From positions 466,812 through 530,811 of the forward strand of contig NZ_JAQQTF010000002.1 in assembly GCF_028561275.1 (NCBI RefSeq): a stretch of DNA of 64,000 nt, written 5' to 3'. Within the stretch, counting starts at the first letter, position 1. Each line of letters starts with the position of its first letter. The notes under the pieces are model-generated. The model was not told the origin of the DNA, did no database searches, and saw only the letters and a program-made list of their open reading frames with translations. Source of the stretch: Aureisphaera galaxeae (GTDB lineage Bacteria; Bacteroidota; Bacteroidia; Flavobacteriales; Flavobacteriaceae). Of the stretch, positions 43,163 to 50,530 are shown piece by piece. The position numbers and the translations under genes are program-made.

Positions 43163-44177
43163 GAAGGGTCGTAGATTGACCTTTATGGCGATTCTATTCA
43201 TTGCAACAATTCCATTTGTTGGATGTAAACAAACTAACAAGAATGAAGAACTCACTCAAATTTCTACAAGAATTAAGTGGTTTACTTATGCATCTTATAT
43301 AGGCACTTATGTGGCAAAGGACTGGGGGTACTTTGAGAAAGAGGGACTTGATGTTACAATTTACGAAGGAGGTCCTCAAGTCGATGCTACTAAACTTGTG
43401 GCAGCTGGCAACAATGATTTTGGAATCTGCGGAGGGGATCAGCTTATTGTTGCACGCTCTAAAGGCCTTCCAGTTGTTGCTATCGCAGCTCTTATGCAAG
43501 AATCTCCGGCTGGATTTATGGTATTAGATACTAGTGATATCACTTCAATGGAGGATTTTCCTGGTCATAAAATTCGAATTATTCCAGGGCACAATACAGA
43601 AATTGAGTATAGGGCAGTAATGAAAAAGTTAGGTATAAATACCGAAGAAAGTATGGACGAAATGGTAAACTTTACCGAGCTTCAATTGCTTTTGAATGGC
43701 GATATTGATATAGAACCGATTTATTTGAACAATCAACCTTCTAAGGCAAGGGATTTGGGTGTAGAATTTAGAACTTTTACACCTACGGATTATGGTGTTC
43801 GCTCCTACGGAAATGTATATTTCACAACGGAAAAGATGATCGAAGAAAAACCAGAAGTTGTCCAAAGTTTTTTGAATGCTATTATAAAAGGGTGGAGCCA
43901 AGCATTCGAAACACCAGAAGCGGCGGTAGATTCCTTAATTACACATTCAGAAGTTTTAAAAAAATCTGTTGAACTAGACAAACTCGAAAATACCAGACCA
44001 CTTATGTTTAGAGTAGATGGCAGGACTGGATTTATGGAAAAAGAAAGATGGGAAGATATCTATAGTGATTTGCTTGAGACAAATGTTATCAAGGACAGTG
44101 TTAACATATCTAAACTATTTGACAATAGGTTTATACAGAATATCTATAAGCAAGCTCAAATAGAAGTTGAGCATTAG
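43140..44177 (+). CDS. ABC importer lipoprotein binding subunit, NMT1/THI5-like
   Basis: 345 residues. Lipobox IPFVGC, Cys29. NMT1-like core: ISTRIKWFTYASYIGTYVAK, EKEGLDVTIYEGG, and NDFGICGGDQLIVARSKGLPVVAIAALMQ near 84-112. Members bind thiamine precursors, alkanesulfonates, nitrate or aromatic acids. It overlaps the permease gene by 23 bp in another frame, suggesting strong translational coupling. The ligand cannot be predicted. Confidence 0.87.
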   Translation: MYNIKIIRKGRRLTFMAILFIATIPFVGCKQTNKNEELTQISTRIKWFTYASYIGTYVAKDWGYFEKEGLDVTIYEGGPQVDATKLVAAGNNDFGICGGDQLIVARSKGLPVVAIAALMQESPAGFMVLDTSDITSMEDFPGHKIRIIPGHNTEIEYRAVMKKLGINTEESMDEMVNFTELQLLLNGDIDIEPIYLNNQPSKARDLGVEFRTFTPTDYGVRSYGNVYFTTEKMIEEKPEVVQSFLNAIIKGWSQAFETPEAAVDSLITHSEVLKKSVELDKLENTRPLMFRVDGRTGFMEKERWEDIYSDLLETNVIKDSVNISKLFDNRFIQNIYKQAQIEVEH

Positions 44178-44183
44178 GAAGAT

Positions 44184-44972
44184 ATGAATTTCGATTTTGA
44201 AGGTTATATAGATTTTAAATCTTTTGTTGGTCGTTATGATGTTTTACCAAATAAGATTGTAGAGTTGTTCAGAGAATTTGAACATCCAAAAAAAATAAAT
44301 ATTATTGATTTGGGGTCTGGTGAGCTTACCTTACTGGAAAAAATGAATGACGCCCTTTCCAAGCATTACAACACCAATTGTATCGCTATAGATGATTCAA
44401 AAGATATACTTGGAAATATTTTGATTAAATATGGAGGAAGTTTGCCTGATTTTCTTCACGAATTTGTTCAACAAGATATAGAGGAATACATTAAGCAGAA
44501 TGACGGTTCCTGGAATCTCATTTTGTTAAGCCATGTTATATATCACATACCCTTGTCCAATTGGATACAATTAATTAAGAGGCTTCAAAACCAGTTAGCA
44601 GTGAACGGGAAATTGTTTGTTGTTGCAAGGAGCATCAAGGGAGAATGGTGGAGTATATTTGAAAACCTTCAAAGAAAGATTGAACAATTTCAATTAAGTA
44701 CGTATCGATTTTCCGAAGACTTTGAAAAAGCGTTGCGAGAGACAGGGATTAACTATCATAAAACAGGTGTGAGCTATATCGGGACAGTGAATAATTTAAG
44801 TCAACTTGTAAATGCTTTTGAATTCCTTTATAGATTGCCAAGCGGATATGTTGAACCGGAAAGCAATCTCCATAAGAGCATTGCATTTTCTGCTCAGAAC
44901 AAGATAGTCAATGGAGATTGCCAATTTGGGTTTATCGATGAAATATTTATGATATCCAGTTTAAATGAATAA
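44184..44972 (+). CDS. Class I SAM-dependent methyltransferase embedded in the importer operon
   Basis: 262 residues. SAM motif INIIDLGSGELTLLEKM near 38-54 and an acidic TNCIAIDDSKDILG near 64-77, then NLILLSHVIYHIP near 113-125. Resembles small-molecule methyltransferases; specificity not known. Located between the binding protein and the ATPase of one importer, so it may act on the imported molecule. Its 3' end is copied in a 54-bp tandem repeat, which places a stop and a spare start before the ATPase gene. Confidence 0.8.
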   Translation: MNFDFEGYIDFKSFVGRYDVLPNKIVELFREFEHPKKINIIDLGSGELTLLEKMNDALSKHYNTNCIAIDDSKDILGNILIKYGGSLPDFLHEFVQQDIEEYIKQNDGSWNLILLSHVIYHIPLSNWIQLIKRLQNQLAVNGKLFVVARSIKGEWWSIFENLQRKIEQFQLSTYRFSEDFEKALRETGINYHKTGVSYIGTVNNLSQLVNAFEFLYRLPSGYVEPESNLHKSIAFSAQNKIVNGDCQFGFIDEIFMISSLNE

Positions 44973-45035
44973 TAAAATGGAGGGTTTATCGATGAAATAT
45001 TTATGATATCCAGTTTAAATGAATAATAAAATGGA
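44928..45035. repeat. Exact 54-bp tandem duplication at the methyltransferase/ATPase junction
   Basis: Copies at 44928-44981 and 44982-45035 are identical; a 6-bp start of a third follows. The unit covers the last codons and stop of the methyltransferase gene and the ATG (44965 in copy 1, 45019 in copy 2) of the ATPase gene. Confidence 0.95.
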
Positions 45036-45771
45036 GGGTTTGTTTATTGAAGACTTGGCCATAGTTTATAAAACTAATCAAGGGCCACTTTTGGCAATAG
45101 ATAAGGTTACCTTTAAAGTCCCAATGGGGAATAAAGTAGCCATTTTGGGCCCATCGGGCTGTGGAAAAAGCAGTGTCTTGAAAGCTATATCTGGATTGGT
45201 TCCAAAAACTTCGGGGGCCATTAAGTTTGATTCAAAACTAAGTTTTGGGTATGTTCCACAAACCACAGCTCTCTTTAATTGGAAAACAGTTGAAGAGAAT
45301 ATTAGCTTCCCATTGCAAATAAGAAACTTCGATGAAACTTATAGAAAAGAAAGGGTTTCGCAATTAATGGATGTTTTCAGACTTAGCGAATTTGGTAAGT
45401 TGTACCCAAGAGAGTTGTCTGGAGGAATGAAATCACGAGTAGCTATTGCTAGATCTCTTTCAGACAAACCGGACGTTCTTTTGCTAGACGAATGCTTTGG
45501 AAATTTAGACGAACTTACTAGGGAGGCTTTATATATAGAACTTACAGCTTCCTTTGAACAGCTTGGCACCACGATATTATTTGTTACTCACTCGATTCAA
45601 GAGGCTGTATTTATGGCCGATAGCATAGTGGTTTTTTCTAATGCTCCTGGAAGGATTAAAAACATTATTGAGATTCCAAAGACTTATTCAAAAACAAAGA
45701 CTTTTTTTAAGTCCGAACAATTCCATTCGCTTTGCTTAAAAGTGAGGGAAGCATTAGAAAAAAATAACTAA
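45019..45771 (+). CDS. ABC importer ATPase, SsuB/TauB-like
   Basis: 250 residues from the second-copy ATG at 45019. Walker A GPSGCGKSS at 44-52, Q-loop in YVPQTT, signature LSGGM near 131, Walker B with DECFGNLDE near 154-162 (Cys in place of the usual Pro of DEPFG) and H-loop in VTHSIQEAV. Energises the importer of 42395-44177. The start context is altered by the tandem duplication upstream. Confidence 0.9.
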   Translation: MNNKMEGLFIEDLAIVYKTNQGPLLAIDKVTFKVPMGNKVAILGPSGCGKSSVLKAISGLVPKTSGAIKFDSKLSFGYVPQTTALFNWKTVEENISFPLQIRNFDETYRKERVSQLMDVFRLSEFGKLYPRELSGGMKSRVAIARSLSDKPDVLLLDECFGNLDELTREALYIELTASFEQLGTTILFVTHSIQEAVFMADSIVVFSNAPGRIKNIIEIPKTYSKTKTFFKSEQFHSLCLKVREALEKNN

Positions 45772-45783
45772 AACAAGAGATAA

Positions 45784-46419
45784 GTGCATAGATTTTATTT
45801 TTTCGTTGCAATCATAATTATTCCAATCATATCATTTGCTCAAGAAAACGACTTAACTTCTTGGACATGTTTCCAAGTCAAACACAAACTAAATGATAAA
45901 TATCAAATTTCTATCAAGCCTACCCTTCGTAGTAATAACGACTTATCTGAATTTGATAATATCTTTTTTGATGTGTCAGTAAATAGAAAGTTTGGAGAGA
46001 ATTTAAGTTTTAAAATCCTTAATCGACTTGTTACAGATTTCGATAATAGATTTGGATCTGTTTTTTTCTTCGACATGTCCTATAAAACCAAGTTAAGGCA
46101 AAATCTGACATTAACAGGGCGCTCTAGGTACCATTTAGGGATTAATAAGAATTATTTTGGCTCCGATTTCTTGAGAATAGAACCTAAGGTTAAATTCAAA
46201 GCTTCCAAAAATTATAATCTATCAGCAGCTGCAGATTTTTGGTATCACACTAATGAAAGTTTTCGCTTGCAAAGAATAAGATATCAGATAGGTGTAGGCT
46301 TTAGAATGACAAACCGTACTAGTTTTCAATTAGCATATTGGTTGGAGGACTTTAAGAGATTAAGAAGAAATAGTAAAATCCATATTATTGTAACAAATCT
46401 TGTTTTGGATATTGAATAA
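45784..46419 (+). CDS. DUF2490 outer-membrane beta-barrel protein
   Basis: 211 residues from GTG 45784; signal peptide to about residue 19 (IIIIPIISFAQ). The mature chain is beta-rich (YQISIKPTLRSNNDLSEF, FFDMSYKTKLRQNLTLTG, QIGVGFRMTNRTSFQLAYWL), and matches DUF2490 by its strand pattern and length. Last gene of the operon, 12 bp after the ATPase. An outer-membrane pore would suit an uptake system for a hydrophobic or bulky ligand; this is inferred. Confidence 0.75.
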   Translation: MHRFYFFVAIIIIPIISFAQENDLTSWTCFQVKHKLNDKYQISIKPTLRSNNDLSEFDNIFFDVSVNRKFGENLSFKILNRLVTDFDNRFGSVFFFDMSYKTKLRQNLTLTGRSRYHLGINKNYFGSDFLRIEPKVKFKASKNYNLSAAADFWYHTNESFRLQRIRYQIGVGFRMTNRTSFQLAYWLEDFKRLRRNSKIHIIVTNLVLDIE

Positions 46420-46519
46420 ATCTATTTCGGAAGATTTGTAACCTCTTCTTGTTTGCTGTCCAAGTAGCATTTCTTGATATACTAGTAATTGATACAATCT
46501 CTATCCATTAATTTCCCCC

Positions 46520-46538
46520 TGCACCCCATTTGCACCCC
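46520..46538 (+). promoter_or_regulatory. TGCACCC direct-repeat site, copy 1 (regulator promoter)
   Basis: TGCACCC-CAT-TTGCACCCC, half sites 11 bp apart. It ends 30 bp before the imperfect -7 box TTTATTTG (46569-46576). The regulator ATG is at 46601. Confidence 0.6.
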
Positions 46539-46600
46539 TCTTTTTTTATCAGTTCAACGATTTATTTCTTTATTTGTACTCGTAACCAACCGGGACCCCC

Positions 46601-48235
46601 ATGAAACACTTTTGTAATCGGATGTTAATCCGCCCCCTTTTGGTGGTATTCTCACTACTGTCCCTTTCACTTTCTGCTCAAGAAAGCACAGATTCGGAGA
46701 AAATTGCCTTGGCCGATAGTATATACGCCGAAGGAAGAAAATATCAAATCTCGGACCCAGAAAAGGCAAAGGAATTCTATACCCGTTCCATCGATCTCAT
46801 CGATGCGGTGCTTCCAATAGTGGATAGTACAAAACCCTATCTCTATAAAAAAGCGAATGCCTATCGGGTTCTAGCAGGGTACAATGCTATGGACGACAAA
46901 CCCCTCGAGTCCCTCGAAATGCACGAAAAAAGCTTGGCCATTAAACGTGAAATTGGGGATCGGGAGTCGCAAGTGCTGAATTACCAACAATTGGCCAGTC
47001 TCTGGGGAACCAACGAAGATTATGAAAAAGCGGGCATCGCAGCCGATTCCGCCTACAGGATTGCCCTCGAGACCCAATCGAAAAAGTATTTAAGTAATGC
47101 CGCCCGTGGAAAGGCTGCATTTTTCAGGGCAACGGAACAAAAAGATAGTGCCGACCATTACTTTAGATTGGCCATCCGTGCGTCAGAGGATTCCCCGAAT
47201 AAAATACCAGGCTATGCGGCCCTAGACATGTACAGCAGATTCTTACGGGAGCAAGGGAAGACACAAGAGTCCCTTACATATTTGAATCAATTCTTGGATA
47301 AACTCAAGGATAATAACGATACCATATTCTTTACCTCGGCGTATTTGAGCAGAGCAGAAATGCAGCTGGCATTGAATAATCCCGATGCTGCCATAGAAAA
47401 TTTCGAAAAGGGGATTTTCTATGCCGAAAAAACGAATCAAAGGGACGATCTTATTGAAATGTTCAAGGGTTTAACCCAAAGCTATGAACTGAAAGGGAAT
47501 TACAGGAAGGCCTATGAGAGTAAAAAGCTTTACTTCGATGAGTATAAGCGTAGAAGGGATACCTCTGCTTTTCGGGAACGTGCAGAAATTGCATTGAAGT
47601 ATGAATACGATCTTAAAAAAGCCGTGGACAGCACCAATTTCGCCCAGCAGAAACTCATCGACGAGAGCGAATTGAAGCGCAAGGCCAATACCAAATTTTG
47701 GATTGTGGTTACAGCCCTTTTGGTGATACTCTTTCTAGCGTTAGCCTATTATCTGATACAACGACGAAAGGCAGCAGAATATGCCCTTAGAAACGAGTAT
47801 TTAAGTGCAGAAGTGGATACCAAAACGGAAGAGATCAACGAATTACTTACCGAAACCATTCAGCATATAAAGAGCAAGGAACGCATTGCTGAAAACCTTC
47901 AAAAACTATCAAAAGAAGAAGAGGGGATCTCCTTGAAAAGTATCCTAGTAGAACTGCAAGCTTCCAAAGCAGACAATGCGAAACTGATGCTAGTAAAGCA
48001 AAATATTGAAAAGGTAAACTACGGTTTCATAAAGAACCTAAAGGAGAAGCATAGAAACCTTACCAATACTGATCTTGAGATATGTTCTTTCATTCGAATA
48101 GGTCTTAACCGAAAACAGATTGCGGCCTTACGGAATACCTCCATTGCGGCCATAAAATCTTCTCGATTTCGGTTAAAAAAGAAGCTTTCCCTTAGCCCTG
48201 AGGATTCCTTGGATGATTACATAAATTCCTTATAG
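46601..48235 (+). CDS. TPR-LuxR membrane-spanning transcriptional regulator
   Basis: 544 residues. Signal peptide (LVVFSLLSLSLSAQ), TPR helices from about 45 to 335, a membrane helix near 364-385 (FWIVVTALLVILFLALAYYL), a coiled linker, then a LuxR-type helix-turn-helix at about 490-544 (LTNTDLEICSFIRIGLNRKQ, IAALRNTSIAAIKSSRFRLK). This Bacteroidota family ties a periplasmic TPR signal to DNA. Its promoter and those of two small genes downstream share a TGCACCC site, so it is probably autoregulated. Confidence 0.88.
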   Translation: MKHFCNRMLIRPLLVVFSLLSLSLSAQESTDSEKIALADSIYAEGRKYQISDPEKAKEFYTRSIDLIDAVLPIVDSTKPYLYKKANAYRVLAGYNAMDDKPLESLEMHEKSLAIKREIGDRESQVLNYQQLASLWGTNEDYEKAGIAADSAYRIALETQSKKYLSNAARGKAAFFRATEQKDSADHYFRLAIRASEDSPNKIPGYAALDMYSRFLREQGKTQESLTYLNQFLDKLKDNNDTIFFTSAYLSRAEMQLALNNPDAAIENFEKGIFYAEKTNQRDDLIEMFKGLTQSYELKGNYRKAYESKKLYFDEYKRRRDTSAFRERAEIALKYEYDLKKAVDSTNFAQQKLIDESELKRKANTKFWIVVTALLVILFLALAYYLIQRRKAAEYALRNEYLSAEVDTKTEEINELLTETIQHIKSKERIAENLQKLSKEEEGISLKSILVELQASKADNAKLMLVKQNIEKVNYGFIKNLKEKHRNLTNTDLEICSFIRIGLNRKQIAALRNTSIAAIKSSRFRLKKKLSLSPEDSLDDYINSL

Positions 48236-48252
48236 TTAATCAATTAAGATGG

Positions 48253-48272
48253 TGCACCCATATTTGCACCCC
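48253..48272 (+). promoter_or_regulatory. TGCACCC direct-repeat site, copy 2
   Basis: TGCACCC-ATAT-TTGCACCCC, half sites 12 bp apart; 31 bp before the -7-like TATCTTCG (48304-48311). The small charged protein starts at 48333. Confidence 0.6.
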
Positions 48273-48303
48273 TAAGTTCCTTTTGCAATGAAAATGGGGT
48301 GTC

Positions 48304-48311
48304 TATCTTCG
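48304..48311 (+). promoter_or_regulatory. -7-like box for the 62-residue protein
   Basis: TATCTTCG, one mismatch to TAnnTTTG, 21 bp upstream of the ATG. Confidence 0.4.
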
Positions 48312-48332
48312 TTTAGAGATTAGAAAACAACC

Positions 48333-48521
48333 ATGTCTTCCGAGAACGGAAATAACGACCATAAAAACAAACCAAGGAATGATTCTGGGGCTATAAAGCT
48401 GGTTCAGAAGGACTGTCAGTATTTTTTGAGAATGCACAATCGTCGCTTGGAACAGCAGTTGAAAGCCCTTCAAAAAATAGAGGATAAACTTCTTGAACTG
48501 CGTAAGGATATGAAGGGATAG
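48333..48521 (+). CDS. Small charged protein, 62 residues
   Basis: MSSENGNNDHKNKPRND opens a polar, disordered-looking N terminus; residues 20-60 look like one coiled helix (FLRMHNRRLEQQLKALQKIE, then EDKLLELRK). Not recognised. Its promoter has the same TGCACCC arrangement as the TPR-LuxR gene upstream, so I infer it is a member of the same small regulon. May be a partner of the regulator. Confidence 0.6.
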   Translation: MSSENGNNDHKNKPRNDSGAIKLVQKDCQYFLRMHNRRLEQQLKALQKIEDKLLELRKDMKG

Positions 48522-48570
48522 TTGAGGCTGATCTCGTTTAAATGGCTTAAAAACAGTAAATTATGATGAA

Positions 48571-48623
48571 TGCATCCCGTGTTGCACCCTAAATTTTAAC
48601 AATTGAACCCCTATTTGCATCCC
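48571..48623 (+). promoter_or_regulatory. Two tandem TGCACCC-like sites, copy 3
   Basis: TGCATCCC-GTG-TTGCACCC (48571-48589) and TGAACCC-CTAT-TTGCATCCC (48604-48623), half sites 12 bp apart and the two pairs 33 bp apart. The second pair ends 31 bp before the -7-like TACTTTCG (48655-48662). Confidence 0.55.
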
Positions 48624-48654
48624 CTTAAAATTTCATAGGGGACTGAAGGCATAC

Positions 48655-48662
48655 TACTTTCG
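48655..48662 (+). promoter_or_regulatory. -7-like box for the 48-residue membrane protein
   Basis: TACTTTCG, one mismatch to TAnnTTTG, 30 bp upstream of the ATG at 48693. Confidence 0.4.
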
Positions 48663-48692
48663 TACTAGAATTAACCAATAAAAGCCAGATGT

Positions 48693-48839
48693 ATGATATT
48701 CCCCAGTTATATTTCACAGAATGGCACAATTAACACCTTGTTCTTTTGCCTACTCGCTTTTGCCATTTGTATGTGTATTTATTATTTGGCAAAGGCCCAT
48801 GCAGAGTATAGAAACATATTGAATCGATCTCATAAATGA
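48693..48839 (+). CDS. 48-residue single-span membrane protein
   Basis: ATG at 48693 opens 48 codons ending in TGA at 48839. One hydrophobic helix (TLFFCLLAFAICMCIYYLA, residues 15-33) precedes a polar, basic tail (KAHAEYRNILNRSHK), so probably an inner-membrane microprotein with the tail inside. A 14-codon frame at 48689 in another phase is less likely. Its promoter shares the TGCACCC pair with the regulator gene. Function unknown; conservation would decide. Confidence 0.5.
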   Translation: MIFPSYISQNGTINTLFFCLLAFAICMCIYYLAKAHAEYRNILNRSHK

Positions 48840-48900
48840 GTCTGAGTTTCATGACAATAAACAAGTTTGACTAAAAACTTGAATTTTTTGTGAGAAGAAT

Positions 48901-48970
48901 AAAAAAGCCACACCAACCGCAGTTATGGTTAGGGGTCAACACCGGTCGCTGCGGGTGGCTTTTTTGTTTT
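48901..48970 (+). terminator. Complex terminator hairpin downstream of the small membrane gene
   Basis: AAAAAAGCCAC (48901-48911) pairs with GTGGCTTTTTT (48955-48965) and CCGCAG (48917) with CTGCGG (48949-48954), enclosing a third short helix GGTTAGGGGTCAACACC. Longer and more structured than a plain terminator. Confidence 0.65.
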
Positions 48971-49019
48971 TTTTGGATTGTAGTATATTTAGAGAACCTA
49001 AATCCTTAATCTTACCCTC

Positions 49020-49406
49020 ATGAAGTTCATGAATCTACCGACCCGAATGTCCAGCTTTCTCTTGGCTTTGTTATTTGTCCTACAAGGCTGTACCGTATAC
49101 AAAGGATCCATCACTTTAGAGCAAGCCGTTAATGGGCAAAGAAAAGTAAAGGTCATTACGTCCGACAGCGATACCCCAAAGGAGTACGAGAAAATTACCC
49201 TTGTAGATGGTGAATACCGCGGAACCCCGAAACGCTACAGCCAAGGTACTGAAGAAGTGATTGATACTTCCAAGATTGTCGAAATTAAAGAGCACGACAA
49301 AACGCTCTCTACCATTATATCCTTTTCACCTTTGGTAGTTATTGTAGCAGCAGGAATCCTACTCTTTTCCAGTGAAAGTGAGAATGAGGATAGGGAAGAA
49401 GAATAA
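49020..49406 (+). CDS. Small lipoprotein with C-terminal membrane segment
   Basis: 128 residues. Lipobox LVLQGC (Cys24). The middle is a small beta-like part (KVKVITSDSDTPKEYEKITLVDGEYRGTPKRYSQG), and residues about 99-117 are hydrophobic (SFSPLVVIVAAGILLF), then an acidic tail. Single gene; function unknown. Confidence 0.65.
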   Translation: MKFMNLPTRMSSFLLALLFVLQGCTVYKGSITLEQAVNGQRKVKVITSDSDTPKEYEKITLVDGEYRGTPKRYSQGTEEVIDTSKIVEIKEHDKTLSTIISFSPLVVIVAAGILLFSSESENEDREEE

Positions 49407-49422
49407 CGGTTTTTTAAGCAGC

Positions 49423-49872
49423 CTACTCTATCTTTTTGTAATTTTCTGAATTGTACCGATCGCCATCTGAATCGTGCGAAATTTGGCTATAAGTGTTTTC
49501 TCCCAGTTCCAGTTCGAAACGGAACACCTGGACGGTGTCCACAATCTTCATCATTTCGTTGGAAGCATATTCCAGTCGTTCTTCTAAATAACCATCCACG
49601 ATCCTATAGGTGCCATACCCAAACCACTCATTGGTGTCTTTTGGGTTGAATCGTGTCCACATGACCTTACCCTTACTGTACATCTTCACCTGCCTGTATC
49701 CTTCCAGATTATACAGCGTATCCTGAATTTGATTTTCCTCATAAATGAATTGGTGCTGGAGTTCCCAAACACCCTCTAAAGTGATGGTATTTGATGGGGA
49801 GTTGCTTTCGGTAGCCGAGCCGAGGAAAAGCAAGGCAACAATACAACCAGAAATAAGACTAATTCTCTTCAT
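49423..49872 (-). CDS. Secreted lipocalin-like small protein
   Basis: 149 residues with a signal peptide (ISLISGCIVALLFLGSATE). The rest is a short beta barrel pattern: GVWELQHQFIYEENQIQDTL, KGKVMWTRFNPKDTNEWFGY and GTYRIVDGYLEERL. It resembles DUF4488-type lipocalin-like proteins; I am not certain of the family. Convergent with the small lipoprotein gene, gap of 16 bp. Function unknown. Confidence 0.6.
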   Translation of the reverse strand: MKRISLISGCIVALLFLGSATESNSPSNTITLEGVWELQHQFIYEENQIQDTLYNLEGYRQVKMYSKGKVMWTRFNPKDTNEWFGYGTYRIVDGYLEERLEYASNEMMKIVDTVQVFRFELELGENTYSQISHDSDGDRYNSENYKKIE

Positions 49873-50530
49873 GGCTATGAATCTTTTAGGTTGATTTTTA
49901 ACGATTTACACCTATAAGATACGAAAAATTCGCGGCTTTTGAAGGACAATTGTTAAAATACATCCAAGAAATAGGTAGTTTATCGACGTTTTGAAGAAAA
50001 CTCCTGCACTTGAACGAAAACCCATTTTCTATGCATGCATAGATTTTTTAGAACGTAAAAGTGTGTTTATTTTTGTCCCGTTAAAGAATTGATTACAAGT
50101 TAGATAATTGATTTTTTTTCATATTTAAAAATTGGTTAGTTTTTTAGCCTCCATAAGCATCCTACTTGTGGGGGCTTTATTTTTTTGGGAGCTACTGCAC
50201 GTAAAATGCTGTTTAGACGAGGTCTAAATAACATCCTGTAAGATTTTTGTTTCAACTCCCTAACTAGTATGGCATGCGTGCCCTGTATACGTAATCCATT
50301 CATTTACAAAGGCTGAGGGCAATCCGTTAATTTTGCTTATAAGTTGCTATAACTAAGAGTGTTATTAAATCCTGAAATTGTGCTCTTATATGTTAGTTTT
50401 TAATAAACTTTAGTTATTCTAGATAACTTTCCCATTACGTTTCTTTTAAATACGCTTTAATGTTTCGTAACACTTGAAATCTACTTTTAGGTGTCTAAAA
50501 AAATTAACTCGTAAACCAAAAAACGAAACA
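49873..50530. other. 658-bp region without a protein gene; possible short transcript
   Basis: No reading frame here has a plausible start and composition. It contains a promoter-like -7 box TATTTTTG (50068-50075, with TTTT 19 bp upstream) and a terminator at 50146-50187, so may encode a short RNA of about 100 nt. A perfect TTTAGAC-GAG-GTCTAAA palindrome lies at 50212-50228. Confidence 0.5.
50082..50187 (+). ncRNA. Candidate small RNA of about 100 nt
   Basis: Transcription from the box at 50068-50075 should begin near 50082 and end at the hairpin AGCCTCCATAAG (50146-50157) with CTTGTGGGGGCT (50165-50176) and T-rich tail. No reading frame of note lies inside. Existence is inferred. Confidence 0.35.

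Noticed and set aside
44928-45035. Second copy of the 54-bp repeat considered as part of a longer methyltransferase.
   Set aside because: A stop codon (TAA at 44970-44972) ends the gene in the first copy; the second is only a repeat.
39429-46419. AT-rich operon considered as a phage-defence island.
   Set aside because: No nuclease, helicase, restriction or toxin domain is visible; a signalling/import system fits better.
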